Source of the DNA: JBJKRF01 sp046704785
Lineage (GTDB): Bacteria > Chloroflexota > Anaerolineae > Anaerolineales > Villigracilaceae
Direction: 5' to 3'
Length of the DNA stretch: 20,618 bases
Assembly (NCBI GenBank): GCA_046704785.1
Contig: JBJKRF010000050.1
Coordinates: 1-20,618, forward strand
The notes under the pieces are model-generated. The model was not told the DNA's origin and ran no database searches. It saw only the letters and a program-made list of their open reading frames with translations. Shown here in pieces: positions 7,315 through 16,396 of the stretch (the first letter of the stretch is position 1; each line of letters begins with the position of its first letter). The translations under genes and the position numbers were made by a program.

Positions 7315-8523
7315 CTATTCCGCTCGGATGCGCCAGAAAGCCGCGCGCTCTGGGAACCAGAGCATCAGAACGAGCACCGACATGACGAGATAGACCAACA
7401 GGAGTCCAACCGGGTGCGTCATGAATCCGATCAATAAAACGAACGTGAAAACGAGCGGCAGCAGAATCAGGTTCTCGCGTTGAAGCAAGCCGTCGGCCCA
7501 AAAGGTGCGCATGACGCCGTAAATCGGAAGGAGCAGAAGCGCCAGGTCATGAAAGTGCAGATGAGGGGAAAGGAACATCGCCAGGATTACGGCAGTTCCC
7601 AGATGTTTCTCCTCCAAGCGTCCGCTTTTGAACCAGAGAAAGCATGCAGTCACCAGGCCGACCCCAAAACCGCCCCAACCCGCCAGACGGATGGATTGCT
7701 CAGACAAAGCGGGCGCAGAACGCCGCAGCAAGCCGATCAAGTTCACCATGGCCGGCTCGTTGATTTTGTACCCCATCCCGCCTGCGCTAATCAGAAGAAT
7801 ATTGATAAAACCCTGTAGCCCTTTGACACCAACCAGCGCAACGCTGAACAGGGCCAGCACGACCGCTGCGGCGCAGAACCATCCCCACACCTTGCGCCGC
7901 TGGAACAGAAACGGGAGCGCCAGGAACACAGCAATCTGCGGGCGAATGGTCGTCAGCGCCAGGCCGCATCCGGCCAGCCGGTCATCGTCCGAGAAGAGTC
8001 CGTAAGCCCACAAAACCGCGCCGAAAAGCAGCAGCACCGTATCCTGCCCATCGATGATGCTGATAAATAACGGAAAAAACAGGGCAGTACCGGCAAAGAG
8101 GATCGTGCGTTCCCGCCCGGTGGCCGGAGGGAAAAGCCGGGCAGCATACCAGGCAACGAGTCCGCAGAGGAGCGCCAGGAGTACAGACCAGAGCACGAAC
8201 GCGACCGAATAATCGAAATGGGCAAGCACGGCAAAAACAGGCACCAGGAAGGGCGGATGGACAAAAGGGGCCAGTCCACTTGGCTGAATTTGAAACCCCA
8301 AAACACTTTCTTCCACCGCTCTCTGCACCTGCGGGTCGAAGATGTGGCTCAGGTCGCCGTGCAAAGCCATCCGCCCGGCGGTATAGAACGTAATGAAATC
8401 GGACCCCGTGCGTTGGGCAGGGTCCTCGAAGGTGCGCACCCACAGAAAGAAATAAATCAACACCAGGGCAACCAAGCCGGCAAGTACAAAGACACGCCTG
8501 TAGCTGATCTTCGAATTCTGCAT
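7315..8523 (-). CDS. GT87-like (DUF2029) polytopic membrane glycosyltransferase
   Basis: The 402-residue protein has about ten hydrophobic segments starting at residue 11. After the first segment comes GSDFITFYTAG (40-50), the acidic first-loop motif with a nearby aromatic typical of GT-C enzymes of the GT87/DUF2029 group, and then HPPF (89-92). GT87 proteins use polyprenyl-phosphate sugars for transfer outside the membrane; donor and acceptor are unknown here. I used the ATG at 8523. A TTG at 8535 with AAGG four bases upstream is an alternative adding four residues. Its start lies only 18 bp past the stop of the helicase-like gene, suggesting co-transcription. Confidence 0.7.
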   Translation of the reverse strand: MQNSKISYRRVFVLAGLVALVLIYFFLWVRTFEDPAQRTGSDFITFYTAGRMALHGDLSHIFDPQVQRAVEESVLGFQIQPSGLAPFVHPPFLVPVFAVLAHFDYSVAFVLWSVLLALLCGLVAWYAARLFPPATGRERTILFAGTALFFPLFISIIDGQDTVLLLFGAVLWAYGLFSDDDRLAGCGLALTTIRPQIAVFLALPFLFQRRKVWGWFCAAAVVLALFSVALVGVKGLQGFINILLISAGGMGYKINEPAMVNLIGLLRRSAPALSEQSIRLAGWGGFGVGLVTACFLWFKSGRLEEKHLGTAVILAMFLSPHLHFHDLALLLLPIYGVMRTFWADGLLQRENLILLPLVFTFVLLIGFMTHPVGLLLVYLVMSVLVLMLWFPERAAFWRIRAE

Positions 8524-8541
8524 GAGCGCCGCCAAACGGCC

Positions 8542-10221
8542 TTACCCGGAGTTTTGCTCGTCAGTGGACAGGTCGCCAAGCAACCCCAATTCGGCCAATG
8601 CAAGCAGGACTTTGGACTGCGCGCTGGGCTTGACGGCAACCGTCGTCGGGCCGAGGATTTCGCCCAGGAAGCGCGCCGCCTTCGACTTGCGCAGTTCATC
8701 CAGGACTTCGGGCCTATTGACCTTTAAAACGACCAGACTCTCCAGCCGGGCTTCGACGCCGTTTAATTCCCAACGTTTGAGCGCTTTCACGAGCGAGGGC
8801 GGCACCGGCCCTGCCGCGTATTTCTGCAGCAGCGCCAGCAAATGTTCCACTTTAAGGCCTTGTTCCCCCGCTTTTTTCAGACTCACCGGTGTAACGTGGT
8901 AGCGGTACTCCCCTGCCGGCGCGGAGTCCCAGGCGCAGAAACGCGCCACCTGGTAACGCACAGCCCGTGGGGCAAGCCGCTCGACGATTAAACGGCCATC
9001 CGAACTGACGGTGAGACGACCCTTTTCTTCCGGCTGGATACGCGGGGGAACCAGCCGGAAAGCCGATGGCAGCGCATCGGCCTGCGGCGCGGCCAGTTCC
9101 ACCAGACCCAGCCAGGCCATTGGTCCCGTGATGAGATAACGGACCAGCGCGCCGTCCACATCCTCCCAGGATGCGAATCCGCGCAGGAACTGCTCATCCG
9201 ATTCGCGTTTGATGAACCAGGAATCATAATCCCCGGCCGGGCGTTGGAAATCGGGATATTTCGCCTTGAGGCCGCGGAGAAAGGCCGGCAAGCTCCACCA
9301 CTGGCCGCTCGGAACGGCGCTCAACAGGTTGAGCAGGAACTCACGGGTGACGCGCGGTTGGGTCTTCCACTCGCCTTCGAAAACCAGGCCCGGCAGTTGG
9401 CGCAATTCGTCGAACGTCTCGCTGGCCTGCCAGGCGGTAATCAGCATCTCCAGGGCTTTTTCGCGTGGCGCTTCGAGGAAAGCCCTGACCGGTTCAAGCT
9501 GCAGGACATCGCCACGGGGAGAGTGAGCAATCAAACGGCAGGCCAGCAACAGTTCTCGTAAGACCGGTTGTGAAATCGTCAAAGGTGCAGCTACCGGCAG
9601 CGTGGCCCAACCCAGGCGTAGCGCGGTGAGCAGGGTGGTCGCATCGTCCAGGATGGAGTCCGATGGGGGCAGTGGAGCGGCCCTTTCGGCGGGCGAGGCG
9701 GGCCGTCCCAGCGCTTCGGAGTCCACATCCGGCTCCACCGGGGATTCAGGCGATTCTTCGGTTTGCGCTTCGTCGGGCTGGCTGAGGCCGGTGAAAGCCA
9801 GAGCTTCACGCAGGTCGTCGGGGATGAAAGCGAATTCCTGCGAACCGGCAGGCGTCTCGAAAAAGGCCCGCCCCAATAGGGCGCGGTACCATAACATTTC
9901 GGCTGCGGACTGGGGATGCAGGTGGGGTTGTAGACGGTCGCGCCGGGCGGCGCCCATCTCGCGCACATCGCCGAACCGACGGGTGAAATTGACCCAGGTT
10001 ATGCGCCCATTTTCGGCAACCAGGGCATCCAGCGCCGCGCGGCCTTCGGCGGGCAACGCCTCGACGACTTCTTCGAGCAATTCGGCGTCGCACAGGGCCT
10101 CGGCCAGCTCCACCGAAGCGGCTACGGCATCGGGCGCGGTCAGCTCGAGGCCCCACTGCGCAGCCACGATGCGCAGAAAACTGAGATCGCTCGCGGGAAG
10201 GGAATGGGCAAGGTCAGGCAT
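8542..10221 (-). CDS. Helicase-C-like (XPB/Ssl2-type, Helicase_C_3) domain protein
   Basis: This 559-residue protein contains no Walker A or B motif, so it is not a helicase itself. Residues about 385-525 resemble the Helicase_C_3 / XPB-Ssl2-like domain: SSDGRLIVERLAP (406-418), then YHVTPVSLKKA (441-451) and the GLKVEHLLALL helix (455-465), with a C-terminal LGPTTVAV (523-530). The N-terminal part is helical and winged-helix-like, and residues 145-190 are an acidic/proline linker. Related proteins in actinobacteria and Chloroflexi are annotated as helicase-associated, and their role is unknown. The start is uncertain: I chose the ATG at 10221 because a TACAAT just upstream could be its -10; ATG 10245 adds eight residues. 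Longer readings to 10341 look non-coding. Confidence 0.72.
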   Translation of the reverse strand: MPDLAHSLPASDLSFLRIVAAQWGLELTAPDAVAASVELAEALCDAELLEEVVEALPAEGRAALDALVAENGRITWVNFTRRFGDVREMGAARRDRLQPHLHPQSAAEMLWYRALLGRAFFETPAGSQEFAFIPDDLREALAFTGLSQPDEAQTEESPESPVEPDVDSEALGRPASPAERAAPLPPSDSILDDATTLLTALRLGWATLPVAAPLTISQPVLRELLLACRLIAHSPRGDVLQLEPVRAFLEAPREKALEMLITAWQASETFDELRQLPGLVFEGEWKTQPRVTREFLLNLLSAVPSGQWWSLPAFLRGLKAKYPDFQRPAGDYDSWFIKRESDEQFLRGFASWEDVDGALVRYLITGPMAWLGLVELAAPQADALPSAFRLVPPRIQPEEKGRLTVSSDGRLIVERLAPRAVRYQVARFCAWDSAPAGEYRYHVTPVSLKKAGEQGLKVEHLLALLQKYAAGPVPPSLVKALKRWELNGVEARLESLVVLKVNRPEVLDELRKSKAARFLGEILGPTTVAVKPSAQSKVLLALAELGLLGDLSTDEQNSG

Positions 10222-10380
10222 AGTTGACTCTAAAATTAGCTTCATTGTACCAATGTTGCATCGGCGTGAATCGAACTGGGCTCTCCAAAATTTCCCGTGG
10301 CAGAGGCTCGAGATGAGGAGTGTGCGGCGATTGGGAAGCAAATTTCCGCCCCAAACAGGTCGACTTTGCCCAAAATACGG

Positions 10381-10519
10381 CGAAAATGCTAGTTTTCGAA
10401 ACTAACAGCTTTCTTTTGCTATGAAGGTGTAATATAATTTTTATACTTTAAGTCATCTGTCGAAAATCTTTTGACGAGCTTCTTCTGCCAACCAACGAGG
10501 GAACGTTAACATTTTCGAC
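10381..10519 (+). promoter_or_regulatory. Promoter and possible operator region of the TIR/SLATT operon
   Basis: TATAAT lies at 10433-10438, with only a weak TTTCTT (10410-10415) as -35. Around it are repeated CGAAAA motifs: plus strand at 10381 and 10461, minus strand (TTTTCG) at 10393 and 10512. GTCGAAAAT (10459-10467) and ATTTTCGAC (10511-10519) form a perfect 9-bp inverted pair, and TAGTTT (10390-10395) with AAACTA (10399-10404) forms a dyad upstream of the -10. The leader to the first ATG would be about 115 nt. The whole 10222-10560 gap holds no gene I can support. Confidence 0.45.
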
Positions 10520-10560
10520 CGCTTACTTAAAAGGCCAATTCCGCTGCGTGGGAGACCCCG

Positions 10561-11949
10561 ATGTTCAAAACAGAAAATCTATATCAGAATGACCCGAAGT
10601 GGAAAGACAAACCCCTGGGAAAATCCAGCGAGACAATTGGAAGTTGGGGGTGTTTGTTAACGTCCGTCACCATGATGCTAAACGGCATGGGCTATAACGA
10701 GACCCCCGATAGCGTCAATGACAAAATGAAGGCTGCCGGTGGTTTCCAGGAGGCCTTTTTTATTCCATCCGTAATCCCGTACGTTTTTCCAAATGTTTCA
10801 TACAAGGGAACACAACCTTGTGAAAGCTCCCCTGCACCGGTCTCGACGATCGATGCGGCTGTGGCCGCCGGAAAGCCGGTCATCCTGGAGGTGGATTGGA
10901 GCAAACAAGCCGGCCTCCAGACTCACTTCGTGCTGGTTAAAGAGAAGCAGGGCGATGATTATGTGCTCTACGACCCGTATATGTACCCCGGCGACAGCCC
11001 TGACAAAGACGTACTGTTAACCAAACGCTACAAGTACAACGGCGCCACGCTCGCCAAAGAGATTAGTGGAGTGTTGTGGTTCGACGGTTACATCCCCCCT
11101 TCGCCGCCTGACCCCATGGAACTGCCCATCCCGGCAGACAACTTCAAACTCTACGTAATCGAAGACGACCTGGCCCTGCGCGCCGACCCGTCGGTTTCAG
11201 GGTACCTGTGGGGGCGCATGGCCTTCGGCACCGAACTGGTCAGCCTGGAGACCAAAGCTGTCACCATGACAAAAGTAGGGAAGCAGGATCAGTGGGTCAA
11301 AGTTCAGGACCCGAAGGGCACACAAGGCTATACCGCGGCGTGGTACGTGTCTGACAAAAAGGAAACGCAGCCGGCAGACTCGACGGCAACGACAGCGGCA
11401 TCCGGCTCGACAACCACCGCCAGCAGCACGACACCGGCAGCGGTGCCCGCTGGCGCTCTGCTGCTCGTCCCCACCGACGATGTGGCCTTCCGCGCCCAAC
11501 CGGTCATTTCAGACAGCACTTTGATCCGCCGCATCCCCGTGACGGAACAACTCATCTGCCTCGAGCCACCCAGCCAGGCGGCGCCCAAGGTTGGGGCGGT
11601 CAACCAGTGGCTGAACGTCCGTGATTCCAGCGGGAAAGACGGCTACGTCGCAGCCTGGTACGTCAAATATGCCAGCGGCTCCACCGCACAAGCCCAAACA
11701 CAGACAGCGACCCCGTCAGAATCAGACAGCGGCCCCGTTAAAATCAAAGCTTCGGCAGAAGGTCTGGCCTTCCGCAAACAACCGGTTGTCAACGATGCGA
11801 CATTGATCGCACGCGTCTCCATTGGAACAGAATTTACACTGAGCGACCCGGCAGACAAAAGCAAGATCGGCCAAACCAATCAATGGCTGAAGGTAAAAGA
11901 CGCGTCCGGCACCGAGGGCTACGTCGCCGCCTGGTTTGTCACACTCTAA
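10561..11949 (+). CDS. C39-like papain-fold peptidase with three SH3b repeats
   Basis: Residues 1-178 match the Peptidase_C39_2 family: NDPKWKDKPLG (10-20), the catalytic Cys31 in SWGCLLTS, His122 in THFVLV, and Asp138 in YVLYDPY; Gln9 could complete the oxyanion hole. After a Pro-rich linker come three bacterial SH3-like repeats (about 197-264, 302-368, 395-462), each with an R-x-x-P start, a QW-V/L-x-V-x-D core and a final AAWYV or AAWFV; Thr/Ser/Ala-rich spacers join them. No signal peptide or membrane helix is visible, unlike wall-acting C39/SH3b proteins, so the substrate may be intracellular. GGAG lies six bases before the ATG. It is the first gene of the proposed operon, 36 bp before the TIR gene. 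Confidence 0.82.
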   Translation: MFKTENLYQNDPKWKDKPLGKSSETIGSWGCLLTSVTMMLNGMGYNETPDSVNDKMKAAGGFQEAFFIPSVIPYVFPNVSYKGTQPCESSPAPVSTIDAAVAAGKPVILEVDWSKQAGLQTHFVLVKEKQGDDYVLYDPYMYPGDSPDKDVLLTKRYKYNGATLAKEISGVLWFDGYIPPSPPDPMELPIPADNFKLYVIEDDLALRADPSVSGYLWGRMAFGTELVSLETKAVTMTKVGKQDQWVKVQDPKGTQGYTAAWYVSDKKETQPADSTATTAASGSTTTASSTTPAAVPAGALLLVPTDDVAFRAQPVISDSTLIRRIPVTEQLICLEPPSQAAPKVGAVNQWLNVRDSSGKDGYVAAWYVKYASGSTAQAQTQTATPSESDSGPVKIKASAEGLAFRKQPVVNDATLIARVSIGTEFTLSDPADKSKIGQTNQWLKVKDASGTEGYVAAWFVTL

Positions 11950-11985
11950 GCCGGGCTTGCGAAAGAGGACGGATAGAGCCCAATT

Positions 11986-14900
11986 ATGGCAGAAACGCAG
12001 GCCCAAAACGGCAGTGTATTTATCTCTTATTCCCGCAAGGATAAAGAGTTCGTACACAAACTCCACGACAGCCTGGTAGCAAAGGATGTTAAAGTATGGG
12101 TGGACTGGGAGGGGATTCCGTTAAGCGCCGACTGGATGGCAGAGATCAGCAGCGCTGTCGAAGGCAGCGATGCGTTTCTGGTCATTCTCAGTCCTGATTG
12201 GTTGGCGTCCAAAGTCTGTGGGGAAGAATTACAACTGGGCCTTGACCGCAACAAGAAACTCATCCCGGTCCTGTACCGCGAGCCGAAAAAAGGCACGCCC
12301 ATGCCAGAGAAGGTGGCTGCCACGAACTGGGTCTACATGCGTGAGCAGGACGACTTTGACGCCACCCTTCCCAAACTGATCGACGCCATCAATACCGACC
12401 TGGGGTGGGTGCGTCAACACACCCGCATCTTGCAGCGTGCGACAGAGTGGAACAACCAGAAACGGAATCCCAGCTTCCTTTTACGCGGCACTGATCTGGA
12501 CGAAGGCGAAAAATGGATGAGCGAATCGACACAACATCCAGGCCGGCAGGTGCTGCCGTTACAGGCTGAGTACATTCGCACCAGTCGGAAAGAAGCCATC
12601 AAACGCCAACGCACCTTGCTGGTGGGCGTCTCGCTCGCGATGATCATCAGCCTGTTCCTGGCCGTCGTTGCGCTCTTCCAATGGCAGGCCGCCAACGCCA
12701 ACGAAAAACTCGCCAATGCCAACGCAAAGCTTGCCAACAACAACGCGGCCACTGCGGTCGCCAATGAACACATTGCCGCAACCCAGGAGTCGATTGCGCA
12801 AGCCAACGAAAAACTCGCCAAGCAAAACGAGACGATTGCCAAGGCGCAACGCAATTCTGCCGAGGCGCAACTCTACCAAACCAAAGCCGGCGGTTTGAAC
12901 ACCAGCACGTTACTGGCCGTCGATTCATGGAACACCTTGCCATCCTTCCAATCGGAAGAACTCATTCGGGAGGGGATCAGCCTGCTGCCAAAGCCCATTG
13001 CCAAAATGTCGCAGGGCGACTTCATCTCGACCATCCGCTTCAGCCCCGACGGTTCACGCTTCGCCACCTCCAGTTCTGCCGGGAGCGCCTGCGTGTGGGA
13101 TACCAAAGACGGCCACCAACAATACTGCGTCAAACATGATGCGGCCGTTTATGATGCCGTTTTTACACGCGACGGGAAGGAACTCATCACAGGCGGGCAG
13201 GACGGCAGCGTCCGCTTCTGGAATGCCTACGACGGCACGCTGATCAAACAACTGGATTTCGGCGCGACCATCTGGGGACTGAGTGTCAGCCCCAATGGTA
13301 AGTGGCTGGCGATTGCCCGCGATGACGATACCATGACCGCCATCAATCTGCTCGAACCGAAGGCCAGCGAGATCGATGTCAAAGAACCCAGCCCGGTCTA
13401 CGTTTTGAAATTCTCTCCCGATAGCTACTGGCTCGCCATGGGAACCAAATCTGGACAAGTGGAGATCTGGTACGCCGGCAGTATGTACAACAACGCCGGG
13501 CCGCGACATACGGACGAAGTGCTGGCGTTGGCCTTCAGCCCCGACAGCAAATTGCTGCTATCCGCCGGGGCAGATAGCAGCATACGTATGGCAAAAACCG
13601 CATCCGGTATCGAACAGAACATCTTCCACCAGGGCGATTGGGTGGAAGATGTAACCTTCAGTCCCGATGGCAGTTGGTTTGCAGGAGCTTCTGACGATGA
13701 CCGCATCTGGATCTGGGACACGAAAACCGGCGACACCAAGATGCGCCTGACCCAGGATGGCTTCGTCCAGAAAGTCAAAATCAGCCCCAACGGGCAGTGG
13801 ATTGCCTCCACAGGCTTCGACCAGACCGTCCGCATCTGGGATGCGAATACGGGGAGCCAGATGATGCAGGCCACCTTAGACGGAATCGGCTCGGCGCTGG
13901 CATTCACACCCGATGGCAACAGCCTGATCGTCGGTGACCGCAAAGGAAACGTGAGCATCTGGGACATCAGTTCGCTATCCAGCCGCATCGGCTACATCGA
14001 ATTTCCCGAATTCGTGCACGAAGTTGAAGTTGCTCCCTCGGGCAAATGGCTGGTTGCCAACACAGACAGCCGGGATGTGTGGATGCTGCCGACCGATCAG
14101 TTGCTCACCACCAGTTCAGGAACGAGCGGCCAGGCGATCATCAAAGCCGATGACCTGACCTATAACATGGAAATCAGCCCCGATTCGAATTGGGTGGCTG
14201 TCGTCGAACGTTACACCAAGGCCGTCTTATATAATTTCAAGAAACAAACGGTGACTTCATTCGACCATGGCGCGACGCTTTCGGACATCGGTTTCAGCCC
14301 GGACAGCCAACAACTCGCAACGGCCGGCCAGGACGGGATGGTCATCGTTTGGGGCTTGCAAACCGGCTCACGCCAGTTCACCCTGAAAAATTCGTCTGCC
14401 ACGTATTCAGTGGCCTTTAGTGCCGACGGCAGCAAACTGGCGGTTGGCCTGTCTGGCAAAATCGCAATCTGGGACGTTGAGAAGCAAACCCAGATAGCCA
14501 CATTAACACAGCAAGGCAACGTTACCTGTCTGGTCTTCAGCCAAGATGGCGCCTGGCTGGCCAGCGGTTCCACCAATGGGATCATCGATCTTTGGAACGC
14601 CAAAGACCTGCTTTCTACCAAACCGATCTACAGCATGGAACAAAATGGGAACGTGCTGAAACTGGCCTTCAGCCCCGACAAACCCTGGTTGGTATCGGGC
14701 GGCGGTGACAATTACGCCCGCATCTGGGATCTGACCACAGGAAGCGAAATTGGTCGCATCCCACACTCCGACCCCGTCACCGGCCTGACCTTCACGACCG
14801 ACGGAAAACAACTCATTACTGCTTCACGAAAAATCGTTCAGATCTGGAACGTCGCCGCCATCCCGCTCGTTCCACGGGCGAATCTGGTGGAAATCGCCTG

Positions 14901-14997
14901 CTCGCGCCTGACCACCAACTTAAGTGAAACGGCATGGAAGGCCCTGTTCCCGAACGAGACTTATCACACCATTTGCCCTGATTTGCCACCCGGTTGA
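11986..14997 (+). CDS. TIR - transmembrane - coiled coil - WD40 protein
   Basis: The 1003-residue protein starts with a TIR domain (about 9-135): VFISYSRKDKEF (11-22), VWVDWEGI (37-44), and VCGEEL (77-82), where Glu81 fits the catalytic glutamate of NAD-cleaving TIRs. A conserved linker (LLRG at 165-168, LQAEYI at 192-197) leads to one membrane helix (about 209-232), preceded by an Arg/Lys-rich flank. Then comes an Ala/Asn-rich heptad coiled coil (about 235-298). Residues from about 345 hold 15 WD40-type units (FSPDG...WD pattern), probably two seven-bladed propellers. The C-terminus (CSRLTTNLSE, CPDLPPG) is the familiar end of bacterial WD40 proteins. The flank suggests the TIR is cytoplasmic and the propellers outside. 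Its ribosome-binding site is weak. Confidence 0.88.
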   Translation: MAETQAQNGSVFISYSRKDKEFVHKLHDSLVAKDVKVWVDWEGIPLSADWMAEISSAVEGSDAFLVILSPDWLASKVCGEELQLGLDRNKKLIPVLYREPKKGTPMPEKVAATNWVYMREQDDFDATLPKLIDAINTDLGWVRQHTRILQRATEWNNQKRNPSFLLRGTDLDEGEKWMSESTQHPGRQVLPLQAEYIRTSRKEAIKRQRTLLVGVSLAMIISLFLAVVALFQWQAANANEKLANANAKLANNNAATAVANEHIAATQESIAQANEKLAKQNETIAKAQRNSAEAQLYQTKAGGLNTSTLLAVDSWNTLPSFQSEELIREGISLLPKPIAKMSQGDFISTIRFSPDGSRFATSSSAGSACVWDTKDGHQQYCVKHDAAVYDAVFTRDGKELITGGQDGSVRFWNAYDGTLIKQLDFGATIWGLSVSPNGKWLAIARDDDTMTAINLLEPKASEIDVKEPSPVYVLKFSPDSYWLAMGTKSGQVEIWYAGSMYNNAGPRHTDEVLALAFSPDSKLLLSAGADSSIRMAKTASGIEQNIFHQGDWVEDVTFSPDGSWFAGASDDDRIWIWDTKTGDTKMRLTQDGFVQKVKISPNGQWIASTGFDQTVRIWDANTGSQMMQATLDGIGSALAFTPDGNSLIVGDRKGNVSIWDISSLSSRIGYIEFPEFVHEVEVAPSGKWLVANTDSRDVWMLPTDQLLTTSSGTSGQAIIKADDLTYNMEISPDSNWVAVVERYTKAVLYNFKKQTVTSFDHGATLSDIGFSPDSQQLATAGQDGMVIVWGLQTGSRQFTLKNSSATYSVAFSADGSKLAVGLSGKIAIWDVEKQTQIATLTQQGNVTCLVFSQDGAWLASGSTNGIIDLWNAKDLLSTKPIYSMEQNGNVLKLAFSPDKPWLVSGGGDNYARIWDLTTGSEIGRIPHSDPVTGLTFTTDGKQLITASRKIVQIWNVAAIPLVPRANLVEIACSRLTTNLSETAWKALFPNETYHTICPDLPPG

Positions 14998-15070
14998 GAT
15001 AAGCCAGTAAGTAATCATCCATTAACGATTCACCAGCAACCATTATTCTTGCAATTCGGAGGGAGCACCG

Positions 15071-16387
15071 ATGGAAGCCGAAAACAAAACACCTATTCTC
15101 GAAGTCGCCTGGACGCGCTACGCCCACTTCGACGCCGCCTCGAACGAACGCTCGCGCGGCAACAATCGCCTGCGCAAGTGGGTTGCCATCCTGGGCGTCC
15201 TGGCAACCCTGTTCGCCCTTTTGACCGAGGTTTACCCGCAGAGTTTCCCCGCCACACCAGGGGTAGTGCTCAAGGTCTTATTGATTTCGACTCCTATCGT
15301 GAGTTCCGTCCTGGCAGCTTTTATCAACAAATTCTATGGCAGTGGAGACTGGCTGGTAATGCGTGCCGGGGCCGAGCAAATTCTGAAAGAGATCTTTACC
15401 TACCGCACCATTCTGCAGAAATCGTCGGGGCGCGGCTCGTGGCTTGAAAGCCGCCTGACCGACATCCAGCACCAGATCTTCAGCGGGCTGGGCGGCGAGA
15501 TGGTGTTGAAGCCTTATAAGGGCCCATTGCCACCCTACGACGACCCCAACGACCCCACGGACGACGCCGGATTCAGCGACCTGACCGGCGAGCAGTATTT
15601 CAAATTCCGGGTGGAGAGTCAGTTGGCCTGGCACCTGAACAAAGTCAACCAATTCCAATCCGAGCGAACGCGCTTACAGATATTCATCCTGGTAGCTGGC
15701 GGCGCCGGTTCCTTATTGGCCGCGCTCGGTGGGCCTTTTAGTTTGTGGGTGGCCCTGACGGCTTCCCTGACCACAGCCCTGATCGGCTGGCAGGAACTTC
15801 GCAACCTGGATTACACGCTCAAGAATTATAGCAAAGTAGTCGTGGAACTGATGGCCATTTACGACCATTGGGAGAACCTCGACGCCAACGGGCGCACCGA
15901 CGCCGAATTCTACGCCATGGTACGCAACACCGAGGACTTGCTCTGGACTCAGAACGTCGAATACATCAAAGCCATGCAGTCCGCTTTGAGCAAAGTTGGA
16001 AAGGCCGACGACTCGTTGGTCGAAGACGCCATCAACAAATCGATCGATGAAGACGCGCGCTTCAAACAGTCACTCAAGGACGCTGCAGCCCAGGAAATTA
16101 CCAACGCACGACAGGTTGCCGAACAAAGCCTGACGGAGGACTCCAAGAAAAACATCGCCTCCCTGACCGACGAAATCTCATCTCCCATCGTCCAGGCCGA
16201 ACTCGCCGCAATGGAGAAGGTAGCCGCACAAGTCGTACAGGCTGTGGCGAACGGCTCCACGCTGGCCTCTACGCTCCAGTCGATTGCTGCCGATTTCGCC
16301 GGAGTTGACCTCAATGGGAACACCTCTGCGAAAGTGCTCAACAGTTTGCTTTCACGCTACCCCGCGACGCAGGAGCCTAAGGGATAG
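15071..16387 (+). CDS. Tandem SLATT/DUF4231-like four-TM protein
   Basis: The 438-residue protein has two repeated halves. The first has WTRYAHFDAASNERSRG (14-30), then a TM pair at about 36-55 and 63-86. The second has YFKFRVESQLAWHLNKVNQF (176-195), then a TM pair at about 202-219 and 222-241, then a helical stretch. This matches the SLATT/DUF4231 pattern (SMODS- and SLOG-associating two-TM effector domain), in which an amphipathic helix precedes two membrane helices. Residues about 300-410 form a long predicted helical, Ala/Glu-rich region and the end (410-438) is loose. SLATT proteins are thought to act as membrane-disrupting effectors of conflict systems. GGAG lies five bases before the ATG, and the next gene starts nine bases after the stop. 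No database search was done. Confidence 0.72.
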   Translation: MEAENKTPILEVAWTRYAHFDAASNERSRGNNRLRKWVAILGVLATLFALLTEVYPQSFPATPGVVLKVLLISTPIVSSVLAAFINKFYGSGDWLVMRAGAEQILKEIFTYRTILQKSSGRGSWLESRLTDIQHQIFSGLGGEMVLKPYKGPLPPYDDPNDPTDDAGFSDLTGEQYFKFRVESQLAWHLNKVNQFQSERTRLQIFILVAGGAGSLLAALGGPFSLWVALTASLTTALIGWQELRNLDYTLKNYSKVVVELMAIYDHWENLDANGRTDAEFYAMVRNTEDLLWTQNVEYIKAMQSALSKVGKADDSLVEDAINKSIDEDARFKQSLKDAAAQEITNARQVAEQSLTEDSKKNIASLTDEISSPIVQAELAAMEKVAAQVVQAVANGSTLASTLQSIAADFAGVDLNGNTSAKVLNSLLSRYPATQEPKG

Positions 16388-16396
16388 GAGTCGGGA

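Noticed and set aside
9602..10405. Long plus-strand frame antisense to the helicase-like gene
   Set aside because: Low-complexity Ser/Arg/Ala-rich reading of the complementary strand of a protein with recognisable motifs; no ribosome-binding site or homology pattern.
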